A stretch of 23,730 nucleotides of DNA from Didymodactylos carnosus (taxonomy: Eukaryota > Rotifera > Eurotatoria > Philodinida > Philodinidae). The stretch is from NCBI GenBank assembly GCA_905250885.1, contig CAJNOQ010002560.1, positions 1 to 23,730 of the forward strand, given 5' to 3'. The first letter of the stretch is position 1; each line of letters opens with the position of its first letter. This document shows positions 1 to 8,830 of the stretch, piece after piece. The notes below the pieces were generated by a model. The model was not told the DNA's origin and made no database searches. It saw only the letters and a list, made by a program, of their open reading frames with translations. A program made the position numbers and the translations under genes.

Positions 1-79
1 TCACCCCAACTGAGGTGAATCTGTAAAACTCGCGGGTGGTTATGTAAATTCTTTGGAAGATCGTTATTGCGAAGGTATT

Positions 80-158
80 TTTTGAAGATTTTTCATAGGT
101 AGATAGCTAAGGGTCTCAATTACATGACTGCACAAATCGCGCACAAAAATCTTCAAAA
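80..158. repeat. short inverted repeat (14-bp arms)
   Basis: TTTTGAAGATTTTT at 80-93 is repeated as its exact reverse complement at 145-158, with a 51-bp spacer. It could be the end of a small element or a chance AT-rich hairpin. No function is assigned. Confidence 0.5.
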
Positions 159-518
159 TCAAAAAAGTTCTTCGATAAATACTGAGGAGCTCGACAAAAT
201 TTTACATAATCGCCCCACTTCACTCTATTCAATTTGGTGGATTTGACAGACGTCTCTTTATGTAAATTGTAGCTCGTACATATCGATCAAATGACAATTA
301 GTTCTTTTGCATAGGATGTCGATCAGTATCAGTTCTATTCTAAACTACCAGTGTCATCAGAAAGGATTATGACAGAGAGCACGAGAGCCTAATGTGTATG
401 TAAGACGCATGGTGAAAAAAACGCCTGTGTAACTTGTGGCGGCTTTTATAAGCGATTTGTCACAGTCAGTTTGACATGGTTTTTTTCGAGATTTTGATTT
501 TTCATGCTTTTGTTTCGT

Positions 519-560
519 ATGGTTTTAATATAACAGTTTTAAAACTGTTAGAAAAACCAT
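519..560. repeat. perfect 20-bp palindrome with extended arms
   Basis: TAACAGTTTTAAAACTGTTA (531-550) is a perfect palindrome without a loop. The similarity continues imperfectly outward: ATGGTTTT at 519-526 mirrors AAAACCAT at 553-560. The sequence reading away from the centre on both strands contains AAAACTGTTA and AAAACCAT blocks, so the site looks like the head-to-head junction of two copies of a degenerate A/T-rich repeat related to that at 1118-1455. Confidence 0.6.
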
Positions 561-1117
561 CGAAGTAAAACTATGCAAGCAGAACCGTCTACCCTGAAAA
601 GGAAGAAAAAAAGAACGGCTCGACTAGGAATCGCATCTGGGACGTCTGGTGAGTAGGAAGTATAAGACCGAAGCACAAACCAGCAAACTGAAGAACTTAC
701 AGAAGTAAGTCATTGGACTGCACACTCTTCGTGTTTTCGGATAGATTTCAGAAAAAAATTCAACACGTTCAACAGACGCTATCGCTGTTGAATTTGTAAA
801 ACTCCTCTTCACCGCAGCTGTATTTTAGGTATAAAAGAGAAACGCTGTCTGTATAGATGTAGGCAGATATCATATGATACCATCGACTGTGTCCTGCAAC
901 GAACGTCTAGAAACTTGTGGCTAGGATTTTAGTGGAAGATATTCACTATTCCTGAGTGCCTTTTGGAATAGATTCGTCGGAAGTCTTCCAACCCTCGCTC
1001 TATCAAATATACGTTAGTTATTTAGGAAGACTTTCTGACGTACTAACGGCTGAAACTGCACATTTTTTGTGAATTTTAAGGCTTCGATAAAACCGTCAAC
1101 TAAAAAGCGTGAGTAAC

Positions 1118-1455
1118 TCTTTCACAGTTTCTCTCTACACCCTTTCACTTTCATTGTTTTCCTTTGGTAAACTGTCAGTTCACAATTTTATTTCTACAGT
1201 TTTGAGCTTTACGATATTTTCCATAATTTAATCTCACAGTTCTCAAAGTGACGGTTTTATTTCCCGGTTTTACTTTGATGGTTCGAAAGTGGACGGGTTT
1301 TGTTTCTATAATTTTAACCTTTACAATTTTACTAACACAGTTTTTCTTTTATACTTTTGGATTGCACAATTTTCATGATATAGTTTTCTATTTCATAGTT
1401 CTCCTACAGGGTTTTCTCTCAATGGTTATGGATTTCATGGTTTTTCTTATGGTTT
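1118..1455. repeat. degenerate T-rich repeat, period about 17-18 bp
   Basis: The plus strand shows a recurring pattern of a purine/pyrimidine dinucleotide plus GTTTT or ATTTT followed by a TTTC-like block, spaced about 17-18 bp apart. Examples are CACAGTTT, TACAGTTTTG, GACGGTTTTA, CCCGGTTTTA, CATGGTTTTT and TATGGTTTTG. Units are too diverged for a clean consensus. On the minus strand some frames read as six-residue units containing K-T-V or K-T-I, interrupted by stops. It resembles the decayed repeat at 5165-5322. It may be an old minisatellite or a decayed coding repeat. Confidence 0.5.
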
Positions 1456-2905
1456 TGTTTCCACCATGTGTAACTCGATGATGTATTGAATGCATTTTTC
1501 AAGAAACTTCTTTCGAAAGTTCGGTATATTAATTCGGTTTTTCTCCGACTAAAAAGAGCATTCTTGCGAAAATGAATCGTTTGAATGAGTCGATTCGGCA
1601 GCGATTTATGATGTTTGATGGCGTTAAATAAATAATATAATTTATCTTGCAAACTTTTTAAACTTGAAAAGCTCAAACATCTAAAGAAATTATATGTGTA
1701 TTATTAGACAAAACAAAAATGTTTCTAAAGTAGTTTTTCCCGACAGAAAAAAGTTAGAGAACAGACTCGAAAAAATATTAAATGGAAATGAACATTTCTG
1801 TTTTTAGTATGAAAGTTCTTGAATCTTCGCCGCATTAGCTTTAGAAATAGTATGCCTGTTAGTGATTTATTTAGATTCAAGACATTTTCAGTTAGGAGTT
1901 TTCGTAATACTGCGATTATAAAATATCCGTGATTTAGAAATATAATGGTTGTATATTCATCGGCATTCATCGTCTTCTTGAGCTACCATATGTTTCGCGA
2001 AATGCGTATTTAATTCTGTAGTTCAGAAAGTAAAACTATTTCAACCTCATCTATTAGGGTTTTATATTTATTCCTATCAGCTATACCAAAAAGGTAATGT
2101 AAAACGTAGGCGAACAGTTAACTTTAAAAGAAAAGAAGTCATCCAAATATATTATTAAAGAGAGAAGAAAGAAACAAAAGTATTCTGAATAATTTTTTTC
2201 TAGCAAAATCGATGAAAACGGTTTCATTCTGCAGATTGTATCGTGTTGTTTTTAGTCATCTCAATGAAAACACAGAATAAAGTTTTTTAATAAGTGAGTC
2301 TACTCTATTCAATTGTGCTTTGAAAAAATATTGTCTTAAATCGATATGGTTTCTTGCTTAAGTGTGTAGTCCTCTCATTTATTCATTAAACATCGTGGTA
2401 AGAATTAATTTTCTCGAAGGGAAGAGGGAGCAAGCTGTTTTTAAATTATTCTAAATATTTCTCTCTATTGTTCATTTGCTAGTTGTGCCAGAAATTGATT
2501 GCTAATTATTAACGCTAACGAGTTTTGGCGAGAATTTTATATTGGTTGATAGACTAAAGTTGCGTTTGCCTACCTGCATCATAATGTCAAAAAATGACAG
2601 AGCTGTGTCCAGAACAGCAGCATTTTAAATACTGTTCATAATTACATCGTGTGACTCTAGTATTAAAAATTAAAAATTTCAACTCAGAATTGTAATAAAT
2701 TTAAAATTTATTTTTTAAACAAGATTAAAATATTCTTTTCAGTAAGTTTCATTTGAAATATCGATCTAAAGCATCTCAAAAATTTGTTTGAATCACAAAA
2801 TTACATTTTATTAGATATCTTGAAATCATCGTATATCAAAACTACAAGTGGATGAAATACAACAATTAAAATAAATATTTTTATTTTACTATTTAAGATG
2901 TAATA

Positions 2906-4234
2906 ATGGAAATAAATGATACATTGGAGCGAGACATTGATTTTTTAAAAGATTTTTTAACAAATAATAAAGAAACGGATACTATAGATATAGATAATTC
3001 TGTAGTTTCAATAATTATTGGTACTATTGGCTTTATATTTAATGCATTAGCAATTTTAATATTTTCTGTATCAATCATTTTTCGTCATAGTACATTTCGT
3101 TGTTATATTTATACATTTATTATTGTTCATTGTATTTGTATATTTAGTCAAACATGGTCATATCTATTATTTCATATTGGTAATCATAATCATTTATGTA
3201 AATGGAATACATTTTTACAACAAACATCATCAACATGTTCATTATGGATTATGGTTTTATTATCATCTGAACGTGCATTTACATTTATACAACCATATAA
3301 AGTAAAAAAATTATTTACATTAAAATTAACATGTACAATATTAATAATTATTATTCTTATTTCATTATTATTACATATAGATGAACTATTAGTTATTAGA
3401 ATATCATCATTTCGTTGGATTAGTTTTTCATTTGGTATATGTTCAATAGTACGTGATAGAAAATATTTTGATATAAAAATAAAAATATTATTGTATTCAA
3501 TATCATTTATATTGCCATTTTTATTAAATTCAATATTTGATATTTATATATGTCGACAAATATGTATAAGAAGAAAAAAAATGTCTAATATAAAAATAAA
3601 TAAATATCGATTAGAAAAAAAAACGAAATATTTATCATTAACACATGAAATTACATTAACATTATTATGTTTATCAATTTGGTTATTATTAACTTATTTT
3701 CCATTTCGATTATATTATCTACTTGTTTCTTATAATTTTATTGATTATGCTAAAGATAAATCATTACTAATGTTAATAGTACGCTATAATTTATTAGTTT
3801 ATTTAGCATTTAGTCCATCATTATATGTTATCTTAAGTCCAACATTAAGAAATGAAATTAAACATCGTTTACGCTATCATAAAGTAATATTACATTTAAA
3901 TGGACGGTATCGAAATAAAGAAAACGATCAACGTGAACAAGATATTTTAATATCAACAACACTCTGTGTTACTGCACCAGTAAAAATAACTCGAACAGTA
4001 AAAAATCTAACACAAGTTGTTTTATATACAGACAGCTCATCGGCACAAAATGTTAGTGAAGTCGAACAAATAAATTTACCAGTATTAATTCATAAAACAG
4101 CGAAAAATACTCCTATATCAAAATTAAATTTCGCTTTAATTCGATCCGCGAAAAGTGAACCACTATTAAATTTTAGAAATAATATTATCGTAGAAATGTG
4201 TCGATCATCTAGTGATACCATATTAAAAACTTAA
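2906..4234 (+). CDS. rhodopsin-like (class A) seven-helix G-protein-coupled receptor
   Basis: A 442-residue intronless receptor of the plasma membrane, probably for a neuropeptide-like ligand; the ligand cannot be read from the sequence. N4 in N-D-T is a potential glycosylation site. Hydrophobic helices lie at about 33-57, 66-90, 101-123, 139-163, 192-216, 246-273 and 287-311. Class A landmarks are N46 in TM1 (GFIFNALAI), C98 before TM3 pairing with C179 in the second outer loop, E122-R123 at the end of TM3 (SERAF in place of DRY), W259 and P266 in TM6 (WLLLTYFPF), and S303-P304-S-L-Y307 in TM7 in place of NPxxY. A basic stretch after TM7 (RNEIKHRLRYHK) is helix 8-like, followed by a ~120-residue cytoplasmic tail rich in Ser and Thr. 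The start is the first ATG after an acceptor-like TATTTAAG (2890-2897). Third positions are strongly A/T. The subfamily is uncertain; the fold assignment is firm. Confidence 0.88.
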   Translation: MEINDTLERDIDFLKDFLTNNKETDTIDIDNSVVSIIIGTIGFIFNALAILIFSVSIIFRHSTFRCYIYTFIIVHCICIFSQTWSYLLFHIGNHNHLCKWNTFLQQTSSTCSLWIMVLLSSERAFTFIQPYKVKKLFTLKLTCTILIIIILISLLLHIDELLVIRISSFRWISFSFGICSIVRDRKYFDIKIKILLYSISFILPFLLNSIFDIYICRQICIRRKKMSNIKINKYRLEKKTKYLSLTHEITLTLLCLSIWLLLTYFPFRLYYLLVSYNFIDYAKDKSLLMLIVRYNLLVYLAFSPSLYVILSPTLRNEIKHRLRYHKVILHLNGRYRNKENDQREQDILISTTLCVTAPVKITRTVKNLTQVVLYTDSSSAQNVSEVEQINLPVLIHKTAKNTPISKLNFALIRSAKSEPLLNFRNNIIVEMCRSSSDTILKT

Positions 4235-4248
4235 AATAACCGTAGTAT

Positions 4249-4254
4249 ATTAAA
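4249..4254 (+). terminator. ATTAAA poly(A) signal of the GPCR gene
   Basis: ATTAAA lies 15 nt after the receptor stop codon and is followed by a T-rich stretch. It is a common variant of AATAAA; in AT-rich sequence a chance match is possible. Confidence 0.4.
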
Positions 4255-5121
4255 GTTGATTTATTTTCGTTTAGCTTTCTCGATGTCAAGAATACTATCT
4301 CGTATCAATTAGTCTAAACTATCAATCAATATATTTCATATTTGTGTAGAACTTTTTAAAATTAATAATGTTACATATAAGAAATGATGTACGTTCGTCT
4401 GATTGTCTCGTGCAGAATGGTCAGGACAGAGGATTTTAGAGCAAACTTTCAAAAGATCTTGTAAATATTTTAATAAATCACACAAGACTATATGAACTCT
4501 GTTAAAGACTTGATTCGTTTATAGTTGACTGAGAGTGGAGAAAAATGAGCAAATTCTGTATAACCGACGATTGTACCTGATTCTTGATCTCATCAAGCAA
4601 CCCGCTTAGTACGAAATATTTTTTAGCAAATACAAAAAAACTTTAAAACAAACTGAGTTTTAGAAGGAGGAGGTTTAATTTATTGGGATTGACGGAAAAT
4701 ATCGAAAGAAAAACGCCGAAAAGAAGGAAATTTCTTTCTGTTCCTTTGAAAATCACTGAAAGAGATATTTTATTAAACTACATAGAGAAAGAGAGTAGAA
4801 GAGAAATGATAGGGCCAATACATCGTGAACTAACTTTTCGTTTATCCTGATCAAGAACGATAATCCAGCCAGTAGCTGTTTTGCATTAAATTCTCTATTG
4901 AGAAATCATCCATTGAGTGTGTCAAATCGTTGTTGAAAAGCTGCTGTATTTCCTGATTGCTTTGGGGCTGATGTCCCCGGTGGGGTGAGGGTGAGGCGTT
5001 CATCGTAGCAGCCATACTGAACTTCATCATACTTTACTTTTTCGACGAGTGGCTATAATTACTACGAGGTTGAGGACGTCTGATGAGAACCAATAGTAGT
5101 TCTAATGATAATAATACGTAT
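4255..5121. other. intergenic stretch with an open frame of unknown nature
   Basis: No recognised gene. The plus strand carries an open stretch of about 69 codons without a convincing ATG start, from about 4645 to the TGA near 4850. Its middle overlaps the left arm of the inverted repeat at 4694-4766 and encodes a basic segment, E-N-I-E-R-K-T-P-K-R-R-K-F-L. The same peptide pattern recurs on the minus strand of the right arm, so it may be a relic of a repeated coding element. A GC-richer patch lies at about 4960-5000. Confidence 0.35.
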
Positions 5122-5193
5122 ATCTCATTCAGTGATTTTCAAGGAACAGGAAGAAATCTCCTTCTTTTCGGCGTTTTACTTTCGATATTTTCC
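4694..5193. repeat. inverted repeat, ~72-bp arms 355 bp apart
   Basis: The left arm (4694-4766) begins GGAAAATATCGAAAG and runs through AACGCCGAAAAGAAGG to CACTGAAAGAGAT. The right arm (5122-5193) is its reverse complement with about 90% identity. Read outward-to-inward both arms encode a basic peptide with T-P-K-R-R. The right-arm copy has a 1-nt shift and one substitution to P. The right arm directly adjoins the hexapeptide-type repeat at 5165-5322; the left arm does not. Confidence 0.7.
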
Positions 5194-5322
5194 TTCTTCC
5201 ATTCCATTATCCACTTTCGACGTTTGCCTTTTCGGCATTTTGCTCTTCTACATTTTCCTCTTCAACGTTTTGTTCTTTTTTATCGACATTTTCCTTTTCG
5301 ACATTTTTCCTTTCGATATTTT
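5165..5322 (-). repeat. degenerate ~18-bp repeat, coding-like on the minus strand
   Basis: On the plus strand the unit is roughly TTTTCGACATTTTCC with period near 18 bp. Read on the minus strand, one frame from about 5365 down to the stop near 5214 gives six-residue units rich in N, V, E and K (E-N-V-E-K-E, N-V-E-E-E-N and similar). The period of 18 and acidic/basic codon content suggest a decayed coding repeat, such as a low-complexity coiled or disordered segment, more than a simple satellite. No start, partner exon or family was identified. Confidence 0.45.
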
Positions 5323-5430
5323 CCACCAAGACCAATTCATTCCACCAAGACCAATTCATTCCACCAAGACCAATTCATTCCACCAAGACCAATTCATTCC
5401 ACCAAGACCAATTCATTCCACCAAGACCAT
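5323..5430. repeat. tandem repeat, 19-bp unit, about 5.6 copies
   Basis: The unit CCACCAAGACCAATTCATT occurs as five identical copies starting at 5323, 5342, 5361, 5380 and 5399, then a partial sixth at 5418. Because 19 is not a multiple of 3, plus-strand frames cycle through the same sequence in all three phases and give an apparent 19-residue peptide repeat every 57 bp. That makes the two overlapping plus-strand frames (5083-5454 and 5105-5560) by-products of the repeat, not genes. Identity of the units implies recent expansion. Confidence 0.92.
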
Positions 5431-6305
5431 TATTCATCAACTGAAAATACTTAAATATCCCAAACAAAGGAAAACTTTCGATCGACAGGTATTCCGACTA
5501 GTTGGATCTTTTTTCGATGACCGTTCGAGTGTGTTCGATTCTCACAACTGCCACTATTAGACGAAAATACATTGATAGTCGCGATGCTCAGAAGAAAAAT
5601 TATAGAATATCGATCAAATATCAAACATAGTGGAATAGATGTCACGCGTGATCGACTTGAAATATTAGTCGTTCGATATAATCTTTTCATTGTGATGATT
5701 GGTCAATTTGTTATTTTATTTTTGCCTACAAGGTTTATCTTTCGTTTAAGTTAATACTCGAACACTAAACATAAAATATAACAGAAGAAGAAAATTATTT
5801 TAACCGCGGTATAACATCAGTCTCAGTAGTTTATTGATTATATTATACTTTGCTTAGGCCGAAAAAATGAGTCTATTTCGCCGTTTTTCGTCGACAATAC
5901 AGATAATTGTCATATGATGAAACACTGATCTTTATTTGAAATGTAAAAATCTAAAAATAACTGCCATAACAGAGCATATAATCTGTATAGGATATCTAGC
6001 GGCCTTGGATATTGTTATATTAATATCAGGTGTCAGTTATAGCGCTGTTTGACAGTATATGGAGTAGTGAGTCATGTGATCGTTCAAATTTAGCATACGA
6101 TATTATATTTGTTACTATATAATACTTTGTGTAAGAAATACAAATATAGTCTGCATTTCTGTTCGGAAGTGTCTGACTATTTTTAACTACTCCTTTGACG
6201 ATAAGTACGCGGACTTCATGATCATATTTTGTTTCGAAAGCTCCGAAATCACCACTGGAAGAACGCATATTTTCATTTTGCACAATATAATATAAATTAC
6301 ATTTT

Positions 6306-6325
6306 GTTCTTAAGATCTTAAGAAC
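6306..6325. repeat. perfect 20-bp palindrome
   Basis: GTTCTTAAGATCTTAAGAAC is fully self-complementary without a loop. It is not next to any recognised gene and no function is assigned. Confidence 0.6.
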
Positions 6326-6782
6326 TTGTATCAGATAGTTTCAGACTTTGCTCATGATCCCAGTAATAATTATTGAAAGCATTCTCATGCCGAACGAAAA
6401 TGAATAGTAAATATCCTAGAGATAGTTTTATTGTGTCTCCCAAAACGATTCACATTGATATTCATTTAGAAGTAAAAAATAAACTAGCATAAATGCTGTT
6501 AAAAGAACGATATGGAAAACAATTGAGCAAAAATACCTGAAAATCAGTGAAATTTCAAACTTCAACAGATAATCGAAACAATTAGCATACAAAACTGTCA
6601 TCATGGAGACTAAGTCATAACAGTTAGATCATAAATTGTGCCTCGAAATCAAAGTGAACTTAACGTTTGAAAAAATTGGTGCATTTATAATTTTATGCTC
6701 TTTCTTATTTACAGATAATTTCTGTCGAACAAACGTCGATACAATACTACTAGACGAACAACAGATTCGTGGACTCATTCCC

Positions 6783-6853
6783 AAAAGAGATAATAGTTTT
6801 TTGTGACGCACTCTCATCTACCTGGCACCGCCTTTGTTGTTATTATCTCTTTT
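6783..6853. repeat. 13-bp inverted repeat
   Basis: AAAAGAGATAATA (6783-6795) is mirrored exactly by TATTATCTCTTTT (6841-6853) with a 45-bp spacer. It could form a hairpin or mark a very small element. Confidence 0.45.
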
Positions 6854-7386
6854 CGGAGAAAACGGATTCGTGTCATGTTGTACAAAATGTATATGGATAA
6901 TCCATTGTATCCTATACCGAAAACGTTGACGGATTTCTGTCGACTTTAGCAAAGATCTTCGCTTTGGCAAATATCTATTGTACCTAACCACTTTTTAAAT
7001 AATAGTTCTAACATTATACAATAACATCAAATTCAAAGAGAGTGAATTTAATGCTTTTTCTTCTAGAGAATGTTTCTTATGTGATAAGATGACATATTTG
7101 GCGATTTTTAATGAATATCACTTGTCTAAACATTGTGTAAACTGTAGAATGGAAACATCTATCTTCGGTTGATCCTCTCTTTTCTTTCTACACGTTCTAT
7201 TACATATTTATCTTATGATAATGCAAACATGAGACACAACACAAAAATGTCAATAAGGTAAAAATTAAAGGAAATAGACTGTTTGACAATATGAGCATTA
7301 AACAGAAATAATCATGCATTGCCCCCCTCTTCTTCCATAATATCAGGTTTTTCTATCTTTTTTAAAAATATTTTTCTTTTGACTTA

Positions 7387-7396
7387 ATTGTTTTAG
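7387..7396 (+). promoter_or_regulatory. splice-acceptor-like site before the DUF2452 gene
   Basis: ATTGTTTTAG ends 17 nt before the start codon and is preceded by a T-rich tract (TTTTCTTTTGAC). It could be the 3' end of a 5' UTR intron or an acceptor for spliced-leader trans-splicing, a process known in bdelloid rotifers. Sequence alone cannot separate these. Confidence 0.4.
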
Positions 7397-7413
7397 ATAT
7401 ATATTTTTGCTCC

Positions 7414-7995
7414 ATGGATTCATCGTTACAACGTGATCTTGTTTATATTGATAAAAGCCCATCTTCATTATCACCGACGACTCATGTACAATTAGTGGAA
7501 AGTTCAAAACGTCCATTTGGTCATGAAATTGTTAATACACGTAACGATGTTGTTTCCGATCCAATGGATTTAGTTAATTTAGCTCGTCAAATTGAAACAT
7601 GTGATCAATTTATACGAGCAAATGTTTCAAATCGTTTACAAGTAATTGTTAATCAAATGAATTTTTTACGAGATGAAGCACAACGTATTATGGATAAAGC
7701 AAAACGAGATGATGAATTAAATCATTGTGCATGTAACTTAGTACGAAAACCTGGACAAATATATTATTATTATCAGCGTGATAGTGGTCAAAAATATATG
7801 TCAATTATGGGACCATCCGATTGGTTGACATCATCTAATAAATGTCCACATAAATTTTTAGGAGCCTATCTCTTGGAATTTGATAATTCTTGGACAAAAA
7901 TTGCAACAGAATTTGATGAAGATATCGGAGATAATATAAATAACAGAGATGTAAAAGATGGTCGAAAAATGATTGAATTTTTAATTAAAAGTTAA
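7414..7995 (+). CDS. C1orf50-like protein, DUF2452 family
   Basis: A 193-residue intronless protein. From about residue 48 to 160 it follows the DUF2452 family pattern that I recognise from human C1orf50: a D-L-V-N-L-A-R-Q-I start, an F-I-R-A-N segment, a helical stretch ending in D-E-A-Q-R-I-M, a conserved C-x-C-N-L-V-R-K-P-G-Q-I-Y block with Y-Y-Y-Y, an S-G-Q-K-Y segment, and a C-P-H-K-F-L-G-A-Y-L-L block near the end. The molecular function of the family is not established. There is no signal peptide or membrane helix, so it is probably cytosolic or nuclear. The length is close to the family's usual ~200 residues, and the gene seems intact. The start is the first ATG after the acceptor-like site at 7396. 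Poly(A) signal follows at 8035. Confidence 0.88.
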   Translation: MDSSLQRDLVYIDKSPSSLSPTTHVQLVESSKRPFGHEIVNTRNDVVSDPMDLVNLARQIETCDQFIRANVSNRLQVIVNQMNFLRDEAQRIMDKAKRDDELNHCACNLVRKPGQIYYYYQRDSGQKYMSIMGPSDWLTSSNKCPHKFLGAYLLEFDNSWTKIATEFDEDIGDNINNRDVKDGRKMIEFLIKS

Positions 7996-8034
7996 ATGAT
8001 ATATTTTAATAGTTCCTAATTTATTTTTATGTAA

Positions 8035-8040
8035 AATAAA
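8035..8040 (+). terminator. AATAAA poly(A) signal of the DUF2452 gene
   Basis: AATAAA lies 40 nt after the stop codon at 7993-7995, a typical distance for a compact animal gene. Confidence 0.6.
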
Positions 8041-8830
8041 ACAACAAAGAGTTGAATGGTCTTGTTTTTCTCGTTTTGAGTACATCTATTCTGTTGAACA
8101 TAAAAAAATAAAGAATTTCAATTTTTAATCTTTGTCCAGGTAACTCTTTATTAAACTATGAGAAGAGTTTAATTTTTAATGTCGTCTATGACTCTTACTG
8201 AAACTGTAGAACGATTCACAGATTGCTTATGCTTTTTTGTTTTGTTTAGTATATTGTTGAGTTTAACCTTTGATAATGGTCAAGTCTTAAGCATTTGTTG
8301 AATGAAATCGACAAGAACAATAGAGAGAATCAAGACACTATCATACAAAAGCTACTTTCTCCCTTTACTATCAGTTACATTGTATTTATTTATTTTCAAA
8401 TATTTATTTATATTTGACTTTTTACCACTCTGATCAATGACATTATATGGTAATAATGGCTTTCGATCTCTATTGTCGATCAGGTAGCCTTGTTCATTCA
8501 TGCTATTCGTTTACGATTTCAAAAGATCTGTCGGTCCTTTATGAATGTTATAAATACGTGTATACTAAATCAATTCTAACAACAAAGAGAACCATCAACA
8601 TTCTATTCAAACTACACTAGATGATATCGATATTTGAACATTTGGGGATAGTTTAATTTCAAATCAATGTTAAGATAACTTAGTTTTAATGTATTTTCAG
8701 CCGAAGAAATCATTCCTTCCTATAGAGTGTGATATATTTATTGCTACGAAAATGCCGCAATATGAAGCGTCAGATGTCGAATGACAAATACACGTATACT
8801 CTTTTGTTGGATTATTCCACAGAACTTCAT
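8041..8830. other. intergenic, nothing recognised
   Basis: AT-rich sequence without a supported gene, repeat or RNA. The minus frame at 8697-8891 runs into the left arm of the foldback element and has no protein resemblance. Confidence 0.5.

Larger units (their letters stand above)
1..2905. other. gene-poor AT-rich flank
   Basis: No convincing protein gene was found here on either strand. The open frames present (for example 1248-1481 plus, 1419-1676 minus, 1725-1970 minus) are low-complexity, lack family resemblance and lie partly in repeats. What the stretch does hold is a 14-bp inverted repeat (80-158), a 20-bp perfect palindrome (531-550) and a degenerate T-rich repeat (1118-1455). A 27-codon ATG frame at 573 runs into a GTGAGT donor-like site at 649, but no partner exon could be placed. 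Confidence 0.5.
5561..7413. other. intergenic, no supported gene
   Basis: Short frames (5572-5754 plus, 6026-6283 minus, 6629-6817 minus) show no family resemblance, no splice context and ordinary AT-rich composition. The frame at 5572-5754 has one hydrophobic segment near its end but nothing else. The stretch holds a 20-bp palindrome (6306-6325) and a 13-bp inverted repeat (6783-6853). The last ~100 bp before 7414 become T-rich, as expected for a splice acceptor or 5' UTR region. Confidence 0.45.

Noticed and set aside
573-654. ATG frame of 27 codons (M-Q-A-E-P-S) running into a GTGAGT donor
   Set aside because: No downstream exon in phase could be found before 2905 and the peptide is simple and lysine-rich; likely chance.
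5080-5087. CTGATGAG, the first conserved block of a hammerhead ribozyme (also at 16088-16095)
   Set aside because: Neither site is followed at the right distance by a stem II and CGAAA, so no hammerhead core can be drawn.
5083-5560. Two overlapping plus-strand frames with a repeated H-Q-D-Q-F-I-P-P-R-P-like peptide
   Set aside because: They are produced by the 19-bp tandem repeat cycling through all three phases; the rest of both frames is low-complexity T-rich repeat.
5572-5754. 60-codon plus frame with a hydrophobic C-terminal segment, considered as a receptor relic
   Set aside because: Only one membrane-like segment, no class A motifs and no alignment to the nearby receptor.
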